Made by a program: the position numbers and the translations under genes. A stretch of 64,000 nucleotides of DNA from Fimenecus sp045545735. GTDB taxonomy: Bacteria; Bacillota; Clostridia; Oscillospirales; Acutalibacteraceae. This document shows positions 44,125 to 52,761 of the stretch, in pieces; within the stretch, counting starts at the first letter, position 1, and the number at the start of each line of letters is the position of its first letter. The DNA is taken from positions 1 through 64,000 of the forward strand of contig JAZQBM010000007.1 of assembly GCA_045545735.1 (NCBI GenBank), given 5' to 3'. Under the pieces are notes generated by a model. It made no database searches, was not told where the DNA came from, and was given only the letters and a program-made list of their open reading frames with translations.

Positions 44125-47100
44125 ATGAACAAAATGAAAAAATTGTTAAGCGTTCTCTTAGCAGTTGTTATCGCTTTGTCATGTATGTCAGTTATGGCTT
44201 CAGCAGCAAAGACAAACTATCAGACTGTTGCTGACCTTGCAAATGACGGCGATGGAACTGGCCTTGATGCTTACTCACCTTATGGTCAAGTAACAAGACT
44301 TTCAACTGAAGAACGTGCTTCAATTGTCTTGGACTTCCTTGATTCTGTACTTCCAGGTTTGAATATTAACATGGGTACAGTTCTTGATGTTCTTGGTTTG
44401 ACAATCACTATCAACTTTACATCAGTTGATAACTTGTGTGTTTCAATTGACTCTTTCAAGGATACTTTCAGTAACACATTGTTCTCAATTGCAAAAGGTA
44501 TCGTTAACCTTGGTGTTCTTGAAAAGCTCACATTTAGTAGCTGGGACACAGGTATGACACGTGATGGCGTTGCTCAGCTTAAAATCTTTGAAGAACTTTT
44601 TGCTCTTCTTGATTCTAACGGTTCAGGTGACGACAACGTTATTAAGAACGTTTTATCAAGCGGTCTTGACCTTGGTATCGTTGGCGGTCTTATTGGTGGA
44701 CTTGACCTTTCATCTATCAATAATATAGTTAAAGACCTTCCATCTCTTGTTAAGGGCTTGATTTTCGGTCTCTTCGAGAGATGGGATGACACAACTGCTG
44801 AAATCACAACTCTTGAAGCTGCTAAAGTAGGTAATGGTAATGTTGAGTCAACAGTTAACAACTTTGTGAAGAATCTCTTTACAAACGATATGTCTATCAC
44901 AACAGTTAAGTTGAATTCAGCTGGTACTATCACTTCAAAGCACAGCCTTCCAACAACAGGCACTCGTGTTATTTATAGCCAGAGCGGTAACGTTCTTACA
45001 GCTAAGAGCTATGCAACACAGAAATATGTTGATGCACAGGCTAAGCTTGGTAACACAGTAGCAGTTGGTGACTACTACGTTTCAGCTGTATATGTACTTG
45101 AACAGGAACAAGGTACAACTGATTATGTTTGGGCACAGGTTGAAATTGACCCTGAAACAAACGAAATCGTATATGAAAAAGATGAAGATGGCAATGCAAC
45201 AACAACACCTAAGCACGTAGGTGCAAACCTTAAGTACTACGAGCAGGGTTCACAGCTCCTTCCTTCACTTACAGCTACAATTGACCTTAGTTCAGCAAGT
45301 CTTGCTGACCTTCTCTACACATTTATCCCACCTGTATTTAATGATTTAGCTCCTGTAGTACTTAACGGTTCAATGAAGAAAATCCTTGGTGGTCTCTTCG
45401 GTGCTAAATATAACTATGTTGGTGAAGTTGGCGACGATGCAGTTAATGCTCTTCCAGATGCTTCAGACGCATTCTTCACAGAAGAACAGGGCGATTATGT
45501 ATTCGAGTGGTCAAACTATGCAGTAATCAACGGTAATCACTACTATCGTTTTGAAGACCAGATTTTTGCAGCTGACCTTTCAAACGTAAACAACTACTTC
45601 TACGTTATCGATTGGGGTTATGAAATCACAGAAGGTTTCATGAATGAGTTCATTCCAACAACTCCATCAAAAGATAGCACTCTTCTTATGAACCTCAACA
45701 ACTTCCTCATTAAAGTTGCTGAAACAATTACAGTAGCAAGTGCTGAAACAGTTAATTCAACAGTTGAAAAAGATGGAACACAGTTTACAGCAACATGGGA
45801 ACGTCCTGCATTTACAAAGGGCGACAACTCAAACCTTGTTGAAAACATTAAGAAGGCTGCTCAGGCGTTTATCAAACTTGCTCCACAGCATATCTTTGGT
45901 TCTGACTATGCTACAAACCCAAGATGCTACTACAATCTTATGATTAGTGATGACAACGACACAATCCTTACAGGTATTGCTGCTCAGCTTGTTGATATCA
46001 TCATGCCTTCAATGACACTTCCTTCAGCTGACCAAATCGTTGCGTCAAAAGCTAAGGTTGGTGCAATCCTTGCAGCGGTTATCCGTGAATTCGCAGCTTA
46101 CCTTGCACCAGAGTACAACTACGATAATCTTATCTATGCTGACTTTGGTACAACAACAGCAGACCCTGAAAAGACATTCGTTGACCCAGAAGCAGCAGGT
46201 CTTGTAACAGAAGGACAGACAGCATCTGGTTACTGGCTTGACGTTTGCCTTACAATCGGTCTTGACGTTGGTTATGAATACATCCGTGCATTCGCTGATA
46301 TCGGTGAAGATAGTTCAGAAGTTTTAGCTGGTGTTGTTGACCAGGGTTACAAGCACGCTGGTGGTACATACGCAGCAGGCACAACTCAGGCACAGCTTAA
46401 CGCTCAGTGGGAAGCAATGCTTGACTACATCATCGACTGGGCTCTTGAAGCTGATTACGAATGGACTTGGAAGATGGAAAAGATTGTTGATACAACAGGT
46501 CTTACTATCAACCTTGCAACAGTTGAAGACCCATGGAAAAAACTTGATACAATTCTTTTCAACATTCTTCCAATTGACGAAGTTCTTAACATCACAGCAA
46601 CAGATTGTGAAACAAGACTTGAACAGGCTCTTCGTTACAACCTTATCCTTGCTATCGTTGACCTTCGTTGGGAAGACCTTGCAGATATGCTCAAGGTTCC
46701 AGATGGTTTCGTAAGAAATACTAACGTTCTTGATTCACTTGCAACAGTTCTTAAAGGCCTCTTAAATGGTCTCATCACTAAGATTGGTACATATCCTGGT
46801 GATACAGCTTATGAACTTATTCCAAGTGCAATTACAGACTTTGATTCTCTCGCAAATCAGTCTAACCTCAGCACAATGGTTCAGAACTTGGTTGCTCATC
46901 TTTATGATGCATACCAGAACGGTCTTCTTGATGTTGTTCTTCCATTCCTTAACTTCTTCTTAGGTTGGAAGACAGACCCACAAAAACTTGCTGACCCACA
47001 AATCTGGACAACATTCCGTGATGGTAATGACTATGCGTTCCAGTGGACAGGAAATGGCGTATATCCAACAATGGATGCTGACAACACAATAATTCACTTC

Positions 47101-49623
47101 CAGAACAATTCATCTGGTATGCTTGAAACTCACAAAAATTCAGATGTTGTAGACCACGAATATCAGATTCAGATTAAGTCAGTTACATCTGATGCAACTG
47201 TAAATACTCTTACATTTGATTACGGCGACGGTCTCGCTTCACCATACGAAACAATCGACATTAAGATTGGCGGTACTTACAATGGTGAAGAAGCAGCAAC
47301 AATCACAATCGCTTACGACTATATTGGTAAAGATGGTAATGCCGTTGGTGGTACACAGTACACATCATTGACAGTTCTCTTCTCTAACCAGTATGAAGAT
47401 GCTAACATCAGCGGTCGTTTCGACGGAGACAATGACAAAGACTATTCAGGTACAGATGATTTCGGCAGATATCAGTTCACAAAAGATATCTATGATACAG
47501 TTGTAAACTACCAGGCTCGTATTTTCTATGTTGGTTCTACATTCAGTAACCCAGATAAATCTCTTGGTACAATCGCAGCTCCTGACTATGATGTAACAGA
47601 AGTAGACTGTGAAGACGTTTACACATACTATGATTTGAGCGATGATGCTAAGAAGTATTTCGCATATAGAGCTGCTGATGCTGACGCAGGTTGGGCATCA
47701 ACTCTTTCTAAGGATGGTACTTCAGAAACATACGGTTACCTCTACAAAGCAGCTTCAGGCGTAACAGCTGATACAGAAATCCCATATGGTCCTTACTACA
47801 TGGGTCGTATCGCAGTTGCTTACGGTTCAGATAACAAACAGTATGAAATCGACTTCATCTATTACAACGACTATGATATCTATGATATCTACACAGCAAA
47901 CAAAGACAGAGGCATCACAGCTAATAGCGTTGATGCAGCTGACATCGCAATCTACAATGAGTGGAATGCAGCATTCAAAGACATCGTTAAGTATGCAACA
48001 TACCCAATGATGACAAAACAGAATGGCAACTCAGCTACTGACTACGTTGATACAATTCAGCCACACATTCCTGCAGCTATCGAAAGATTCGAAGCAGCTG
48101 ATGAAGCTCTTAACAACGCAATGGCTGATGCAAACGCAGCAGCAGGTGCAGATGCAACTCGTCCATCATACATCGATGACCTTGATACATTAATGAAGAC
48201 AGACGATAATGACGGCGAAAAAGAAGTTAACTTCCAGGACTATGAGTTCTATGAGTACTTCAACTATGCAGACCTTAGAACAATCGGTCGTAACATGGTT
48301 AAGGAATATGTAGCTCCAGAAGTTATGGACACATATTACATTATGGGTTCAGGCATCCGTGAAGCAGAACTTAACAATGTTATCGCAGCTGAAGATAATG
48401 CAATTATCGCAGCAGCTATCGAAGCTACAAAGATGGAAAACGATGCTCAGGCTATCGCAGATTCAATTGCAGCTCGTGAAAATTGGGTAATGCCAACATA
48501 CGGTAAACTCAATGTTCAAGACCTTACAGCTCGTATTGCTTACTACAAGCAGTTCCTTATCAAGGAAGCTGAAGTAGACAATGACTTAGACAGTTCTACA
48601 ACTACTACAGCAACAGCACATATGTACTTCCTTAACCAGGAAATTGCTCACATTGAAGCACAGGGTCTTGTAGAAGCTGATTACGAAGCAAAATCTTGGG
48701 CTAACTTTGCAGAAAAACTTGCAACAGCTAAGGCAGTTGCAGCTGGTACAGATGAGTACTCAAGCTTCAACTCAAGAATTTATGACGTTAAGTACAACCT
48801 TATGGTTGCTTACAAACAGCTTCTTAAGAAAGCTGACTCACTCATCGAAGCAGGCGGCACAGCTGACCTTATGGCTAATAGAGATATTGCAGATGCAATC
48901 TTCGCTTCTCTTGCAGCTGGCGATGGTGTATGGGCAGTTAAGGAAGGCGTAGATGCTAATACAGCATACGCAGAACTTATCACAGCTCTTGGTTACTATT
49001 ATGTAGGTGAAGACGGAAATACATGGAATCTCTATGCTGATTCAGCACTTGAGTACATTGATAATGACCGTCCAAACCGTTCAAGCAACCAGGCTAAGGT
49101 TAACGCAGCTAACAACAACCTTGTTGCAGCTATTCAGAACTTTGAACAGGCAGTTGCTGAGAAACCAGAACTTGGTGTTGTTGACGGCACAACAGGTGCT
49201 TTCGGTGAAACAACAATTGATGAAGTAACAGGTATTGTTTCAGGTTACATCTATGGTGTTACTGCTGGTGAAGTTGCAGAAAATTACTTTGCACTTAAAG
49301 ACCCTTCAGCTGGTACAGTTGAATGGACAGCAGAAGAAGGTAAATCTGTAAATGGTACAGGTGCAGTTGCAACAGTTAAGAATACTGCAGGCGACCCAGT
49401 AGCTGTTTACACACTTGTTATCTTCGGTGACGTTAACGGTGACGCTTCTATTACAGCAGCTGACTATGGTGCAGTACAGAGAGCTTCTCTCGGTGCAACA
49501 CTTGAAGAAGGTGCAGTAACAATGGCAGCCGACGTTGTTGTAGATGGTTCTGTAACAGCGGCTGACTACGGTGCAGTACAGAGAGCTTCTCTTGGTGCAA
49601 CAATTACAGTTAACCCATATTAA
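44125..49623 (+). CDS. Large secreted protein with C-terminal dockerin
   Basis: The 1832-residue protein has a signal peptide (1 to about 28, MKKLLSVLLAVVIALSCMS, then ASAA) and no lipobox. Residues 30-1600 contain no catalytic domain I can name; the first half alternates helices and strands, a beta-rich part lies near 980-1130, and 1330-1700 is helical with FIVAR-like segments. Residues about 1695-1765 form a small domain (GYIYGVTAGEVAENYF) and 1768-1832 a type I dockerin with two loops: GDVNGDASITAADYG and a second starting DVVVDGSVTAADYG, each followed by VQRASLGA. The second loop has Val where Asn usually binds calcium. AGGAGG precedes the ATG. Codons ending in C are frequent, suggesting high expression. 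Confidence 0.9.
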   Translation: MNKMKKLLSVLLAVVIALSCMSVMASAAKTNYQTVADLANDGDGTGLDAYSPYGQVTRLSTEERASIVLDFLDSVLPGLNINMGTVLDVLGLTITINFTSVDNLCVSIDSFKDTFSNTLFSIAKGIVNLGVLEKLTFSSWDTGMTRDGVAQLKIFEELFALLDSNGSGDDNVIKNVLSSGLDLGIVGGLIGGLDLSSINNIVKDLPSLVKGLIFGLFERWDDTTAEITTLEAAKVGNGNVESTVNNFVKNLFTNDMSITTVKLNSAGTITSKHSLPTTGTRVIYSQSGNVLTAKSYATQKYVDAQAKLGNTVAVGDYYVSAVYVLEQEQGTTDYVWAQVEIDPETNEIVYEKDEDGNATTTPKHVGANLKYYEQGSQLLPSLTATIDLSSASLADLLYTFIPPVFNDLAPVVLNGSMKKILGGLFGAKYNYVGEVGDDAVNALPDASDAFFTEEQGDYVFEWSNYAVINGNHYYRFEDQIFAADLSNVNNYFYVIDWGYEITEGFMNEFIPTTPSKDSTLLMNLNNFLIKVAETITVASAETVNSTVEKDGTQFTATWERPAFTKGDNSNLVENIKKAAQAFIKLAPQHIFGSDYATNPRCYYNLMISDDNDTILTGIAAQLVDIIMPSMTLPSADQIVASKAKVGAILAAVIREFAAYLAPEYNYDNLIYADFGTTTADPEKTFVDPEAAGLVTEGQTASGYWLDVCLTIGLDVGYEYIRAFADIGEDSSEVLAGVVDQGYKHAGGTYAAGTTQAQLNAQWEAMLDYIIDWALEADYEWTWKMEKIVDTTGLTINLATVEDPWKKLDTILFNILPIDEVLNITATDCETRLEQALRYNLILAIVDLRWEDLADMLKVPDGFVRNTNVLDSLATVLKGLLNGLITKIGTYPGDTAYELIPSAITDFDSLANQSNLSTMVQNLVAHLYDAYQNGLLDVVLPFLNFFLGWKTDPQKLADPQIWTTFRDGNDYAFQWTGNGVYPTMDADNTIIHFQNNSSGMLETHKNSDVVDHEYQIQIKSVTSDATVNTLTFDYGDGLASPYETIDIKIGGTYNGEEAATITIAYDYIGKDGNAVGGTQYTSLTVLFSNQYEDANISGRFDGDNDKDYSGTDDFGRYQFTKDIYDTVVNYQARIFYVGSTFSNPDKSLGTIAAPDYDVTEVDCEDVYTYYDLSDDAKKYFAYRAADADAGWASTLSKDGTSETYGYLYKAASGVTADTEIPYGPYYMGRIAVAYGSDNKQYEIDFIYYNDYDIYDIYTANKDRGITANSVDAADIAIYNEWNAAFKDIVKYATYPMMTKQNGNSATDYVDTIQPHIPAAIERFEAADEALNNAMADANAAAGADATRPSYIDDLDTLMKTDDNDGEKEVNFQDYEFYEYFNYADLRTIGRNMVKEYVAPEVMDTYYIMGSGIREAELNNVIAAEDNAIIAAAIEATKMENDAQAIADSIAARENWVMPTYGKLNVQDLTARIAYYKQFLIKEAEVDNDLDSSTTTTATAHMYFLNQEIAHIEAQGLVEADYEAKSWANFAEKLATAKAVAAGTDEYSSFNSRIYDVKYNLMVAYKQLLKKADSLIEAGGTADLMANRDIADAIFASLAAGDGVWAVKEGVDANTAYAELITALGYYYVGEDGNTWNLYADSALEYIDNDRPNRSSNQAKVNAANNNLVAAIQNFEQAVAEKPELGVVDGTTGAFGETTIDEVTGIVSGYIYGVTAGEVAENYFALKDPSAGTVEWTAEEGKSVNGTGAVATVKNTAGDPVAVYTLVIFGDVNGDASITAADYGAVQRASLGATLEEGAVTMAADVVVDGSVTAADYGAVQRASLGATITVNPY
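49459..49602 (+). repeat. Direct repeat encoding the two dockerin helices
   Basis: Two 42-bp near-identical copies (49459-49500 and 49561-49602), 102 bp apart, encode ADYGAVQRASLGAT twice. The same 34-codon period occurs in the gene at 51505. Confidence 0.85.
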
Positions 49624-49644
49624 TGGTTAATTAAACGAAATTAA

Positions 49645-49670
49645 GAGTTAGCGTGGTAACACGCTAACTC
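49645..49670 (+). promoter_or_regulatory. Intercistronic hairpin without T tract
   Basis: Perfect 11-bp stem GAGTTAGCGTG with a GTAA tetraloop, 22 bp after the dockerin gene stop and 45 bp before the next start. No T run follows. It may be a weak terminator or an RNA-stability element. Confidence 0.6.
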
Positions 49671-49714
49671 GCTATGTAAAACTTATTTAAAAATATTATT
49701 GGAGGAAAACAATA

Positions 49715-51034
49715 ATGAAATTCTCAAAGAAATTATTGAGCCTTTTCCTTGCTGTAGTAATGGTACTTTCAACATTTGTTGTTATGGCTGCTGCTTATAC
49801 AACAGTAGACAGCGCTGTTAGCGGTAACATCAATGTTAAGTATTCAGTTGAAAAAGTTTCTACTGTTCCTGCAAATGAAGATGCTGGTTCAGAAGAATAT
49901 ACAGCTGATAACATTTACGCAGTTACAATTTGGATGCAGTGTGATGAAGCTGTTGACGTTTTCACAGCTCCTGTTCACTATAACAAGACACACTTTGCAC
50001 CAATTATGGCTGTTGTAGACGGTGCTACAATACCATATGGTTCTGGATTAAGCCAGGATTCATATGCAACAGAAGCAACAGAATTAGGCATTGGTTCAGG
50101 TCTTTATGCATATACACATGGTGATTATATGAAAAATACATTAATGTATAAAGCTGATGGTTCAACAACAACATCTAAGCTTTCTGCAAAATGTATTGGT
50201 CTTGGCAGTGCAAGTTCAGCTGGAGTAACAGTTAATGCTGAATTAGTTTCACCTGACCATGAACTTTATAACAAGTGGGGTGCAGGTCTTCCTGAAAACA
50301 CAGGCGTTCTTTATGTAAACCTTGACGTATCATCAAAGGCAAAGACTGCATATCTTAACACTATTTCAGGTATTGAAGCAGATACAGGCTGGAACAAGAT
50401 GTTCACACTTTACTTTGAATCAATCACTGATGCAAACGTATATGGTGATGAATTTGGTTGTCTTACAGATGACTGCTTCACAGTTGACGGTACAACTGAC
50501 GAATATGCAGGTTACTTTACAGCTGCTACAACTGTTGTAGCTGGTAACCCAACAAAGAACGTTGTTTCTAACGCTACAGCTACTCCTGTTGTAAACTATA
50601 CTTCACAGATTAGATACACAGGTGCTGTTGATGGCGATTACGCTCCATTTGATATCAGAAGCCGTGCAGGTATTTCAGCTGATGAATTTGCTGCACTTTG
50701 CGGTGATGATGCTGCTGCTGAAGAAGCAATTAAAGCAGTTGGTTTTGTTTACACAGACGGTTCAGTAGCTTTCTGTGAAGCTGATGCTGAAGCTGCAATT
50801 GCTGCTAAAGCAACTACAGGTGCTTATGTATACAAAGAGTGTACAGAAATCGTTAAGGACGCAACAAATGGTCGTTACTTCTGGAGCTGTATGATTACAG
50901 GTGCTGAATATGAAGGCACAATGAACGCATATGGTTTCATTACAGTTGGCGATAAGACATACTTCGTTAACGTAGACCAGTTTACAGACTTCAACGTTTT
51001 GTATGACGCATATGCAGAAAACATTCCTGCATAA
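49715..51034 (+). CDS. Secreted cohesin-like protein
   Basis: The 439-residue protein has a signal peptide (MKFSKKLLSLFLAVVMVLST, cleavage near Ala27) and no lipobox or dockerin. Residues 35-275 look like a beta-sandwich of the cohesin type: NIYAVTIWMQCDEAVDVFTA, a YNKTHFAPIMAVVDG strand, and VLYVNLDVSS. Residues 290-439 form a second small domain (QIRYTGAVDGDYAPFDIRSR) ending FVNVDQFTDFNVLYDAY. The cohesin reading is from fold-like spacing and context, not from a sure motif match. GGAGG precedes the ATG. It lies between two dockerin proteins. Confidence 0.8.
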   Translation: MKFSKKLLSLFLAVVMVLSTFVVMAAAYTTVDSAVSGNINVKYSVEKVSTVPANEDAGSEEYTADNIYAVTIWMQCDEAVDVFTAPVHYNKTHFAPIMAVVDGATIPYGSGLSQDSYATEATELGIGSGLYAYTHGDYMKNTLMYKADGSTTTSKLSAKCIGLGSASSAGVTVNAELVSPDHELYNKWGAGLPENTGVLYVNLDVSSKAKTAYLNTISGIEADTGWNKMFTLYFESITDANVYGDEFGCLTDDCFTVDGTTDEYAGYFTAATTVVAGNPTKNVVSNATATPVVNYTSQIRYTGAVDGDYAPFDIRSRAGISADEFAALCGDDAAAEEAIKAVGFVYTDGSVAFCEADAEAAIAAKATTGAYVYKECTEIVKDATNGRYFWSCMITGAEYEGTMNAYGFITVGDKTYFVNVDQFTDFNVLYDAYAENIPA

Positions 51035-51101
51035 GTTTTAAAAACATTCGAGAAACTTACAAAATATTATGTCATACAAAAATGAAAGGAGCATGTAGAT
51101 T

Positions 51102-51203
51102 ATGCGTGAATATATGACACCAGACTTCGATGTTACAGTTTACGAAGTCGAAGATGTAATTACAGTATCAATCATCATTGATGATGAGGTATGGTACGGC
51201 TAA
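51102..51203 (+). CDS. 33-residue peptide gene
   Basis: A small frame with GAAAGGAG 10 nt upstream of the ATG encodes MREYMTPDFDVTVYEVEDVI followed by TVSIIIDDEVWYG. It is acidic and has no signal peptide. I recall very short clostridial proteins starting with a Lys/Arg-x-Tyr-x-x-Pro pattern and an EDVITxS core next to secreted-protein genes, but cannot verify it here. A strong terminator follows the stop. It could be an exported or modified peptide, or a small regulator; no modifying enzyme gene is adjacent. Confidence 0.65.
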   Translation: MREYMTPDFDVTVYEVEDVITVSIIIDDEVWYG

Positions 51204-51230
51204 TAACCGTATAAAATAAAAATACTTTTC

Positions 51231-51257
51231 CCCCGAGGGTTCTCCCTCGGGGTTTTT
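51231..51257 (+). terminator. Strong terminator after the peptide gene
   Basis: Stem CCCCGAGGG, loop TTCT, CCCTCGGGG, then TTTTT. It ends the transcript that begins near 43773. Confidence 0.93.
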
Positions 51258-51445
51258 AATTATGAAAAATAAAAATCTACAAATATGAGTTTATCTAATT
51301 GAGTGCAAAGTGCAAAATGCAAAGTGTGGTCACTGCATTGCGATTATAAATTGCGTCGCATACCATTAATTACGAATTACGAATTGAGTTCGATAAACTC
51401 TAATTTGTAACATCTACGATTTTAAACATATACTCTCTTTGAGTA
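51258..51445. repeat. Intergenic repeat-rich element
   Basis: GAGTTTATC (51287-51295) and its reverse complement GATAAACTC (51392-51400) bound a segment with short tandem units: GCAAAGT/GCAAAAT repeats near 51303 and ATTACGA repeats near 51370. It resembles the non-coding repeats scattered in clostridial intergenic regions. No coding potential. Confidence 0.5.
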
Positions 51446-51474
51446 TTGACGAGAAAAATATTAAATGTTACAAT
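51446..51474 (+). promoter_or_regulatory. Promoter of the cohesin/dockerin gene
   Basis: TTGACG (51446-51451), 17-bp spacer, TACAAT (51469-51474). It supports the protein start at 51505 and not an upstream frame from 51439. Confidence 0.75.
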
Positions 51475-51504
51475 ATAAAAAAGCGTCTGCAAAGGGGCGG
51501 TAAT

Positions 51505-52560
51505 ATGAGTAAACGAAATAAAATAATAGCAATTGTAGTAGCGTTAGTTCTTGTAGCTTCAGCATTTGTTGTTGGTACGGTTGCTAATACAAAAAGTGCT
51601 GCGGTTTCTTTTGAAATTGACAAAACTGAACTTTCAGCAGGCGAAACTGCGACCGTAACAGTAAAGGCTACGGCAAATTTCCCTGTTGCAACAGCGTCAA
51701 TCCCTGTTTTTTACGACAAAACTCTTGTAATTGTAAGTGATGCTACTGCTACTATCACGGATTATGCGGTGTCAAATGTTACAACAGACAGCACGGCAAC
51801 TGATACAAGTAAGATTTATGCTGATACAGGTATTGATAGCAATAAATTTGGCTTTGTGCTTGTAACCTACATAGGTGGTGCAGGTGAAGAAGTGCCTGTA
51901 ACACTCGAAAATGAAAAAATTCTTACGTTTACAATTACTGCAAAAAAAGATATAACAGGTGAAGCACTTATTAAGTGCGTTACTGAATCGGCAAAGACCG
52001 ATGAAAATGTTGCAGGCATGCTTTACTTCGGCACAACCACAAGCGGAACAACAATTACTTCAATACCTGAAAACGTTGAAAATATCGATATTACAAACGC
52101 ATTAGAATCAGTAACGATAGTAAATGGCAGTAGTACTGAACTTGTTGCAATTGAAAACACAACAGCCGTTATTGATAATGAAAATAAATATGTTTATGGA
52201 ATTACTCCTGGCGATAACGTTGAAGATTATTTCAAAGTAACTAATGGTACGCTCGACCTTGTTGCAAATTCATCAGGCTATAAAAACGGCACAGGTGCTA
52301 TTGTAAATGTTAAAAATTCAAGTGGTACAGTTGTTGATACATACACCGTTATCATTTTTGGTGATGTGAATGGTGATGGCGAAATTACAGCAAATGACTA
52401 TGGTGTCGTGCAAAGAGCGTCTCTTGGTGCACCTCTCGGAGAAGGAATACAAACGATGGCAGCTGACGTTAACGCAGACAATTCTGTTACAGCGGCGGAT
52501 TATGGCGAAGTACAAAGAGCATCTCTTGGGGCAACTATTACCACCAACCCCTACGCATAA
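51505..52560 (+). CDS. Secreted adaptor-like protein: cohesin-like domain plus dockerin
   Basis: 351 residues. A signal or anchor helix (5-27), then a cohesin-like beta-sandwich (about 33-190: VSFEIDKTELSAGETATVTV, IPVFYDKTLVIVSDA, VTLENEKILTFTITA), a small domain resembling the pre-dockerin domain of the 1832-residue protein (YVYGITPGDNVEDYFKVTNG, then GTGAIVNVKN), and a type I dockerin at 286-351 with GDVNGDGEITANDYG and ADVNADNSVTAADYG. One cohesin with one dockerin is the layout of adaptor scaffoldins in ruminococcal cellulosomes. The two calcium loops are complete here. Start at ATG 51505 follows AAGGGG and the promoter. Confidence 0.85.
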   Translation: MSKRNKIIAIVVALVLVASAFVVGTVANTKSAAVSFEIDKTELSAGETATVTVKATANFPVATASIPVFYDKTLVIVSDATATITDYAVSNVTTDSTATDTSKIYADTGIDSNKFGFVLVTYIGGAGEEVPVTLENEKILTFTITAKKDITGEALIKCVTESAKTDENVAGMLYFGTTTSGTTITSIPENVENIDITNALESVTIVNGSSTELVAIENTTAVIDNENKYVYGITPGDNVEDYFKVTNGTLDLVANSSGYKNGTGAIVNVKNSSGTVVDTYTVIIFGDVNGDGEITANDYGVVQRASLGAPLGEGIQTMAADVNADNSVTAADYGEVQRASLGATITTNPYA

Positions 52561-52575
52561 TTAAAGTTGCAATTA

Positions 52576-52599
52576 AAAGCAGGCAAAAGCCTGCTTTTT
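52576..52599 (+). terminator. Terminator after the cohesin/dockerin gene
   Basis: Stem AAAGCAGGC, loop AAAA, GCCTGCTTT, then TT. Confidence 0.88.
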
Positions 52600-52620
52600 G
52601 CATTTTCACTTAATCTTATC

Positions 52621-52649
52621 TTGACATTGTGTCTATTTTTGTGTAAAAT
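52621..52649 (+). promoter_or_regulatory. Promoter for rny
   Basis: TTGACA (52621-52626), 17-bp spacer, TAAAAT (52644-52649). The leader to the start at 52762 is about 105 nt. Confidence 0.75.
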
Positions 52650-52761
52650 ATAAAAGATAGTATGGGAAAATAGTATTCCTATGCTTGATACTCTTAATTT
52701 CATTACATATTTTTGATATATCTTTTGAAATTAAATATTATTTTTAGGAGGGAACGACGTA

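Noticed and set aside
51300..51390. Possible CRISPR-like repeats (GCAAAGT and ATTACGA units).
   Set aside because: Units are 7-9 bp, adjacent, and without regular spacers; no cas gene nearby.
51439..51504. N-terminal extension of the cohesin/dockerin protein.
   Set aside because: It would begin upstream of the -35 hexamer, and the signal peptide would not be at the N-terminus.
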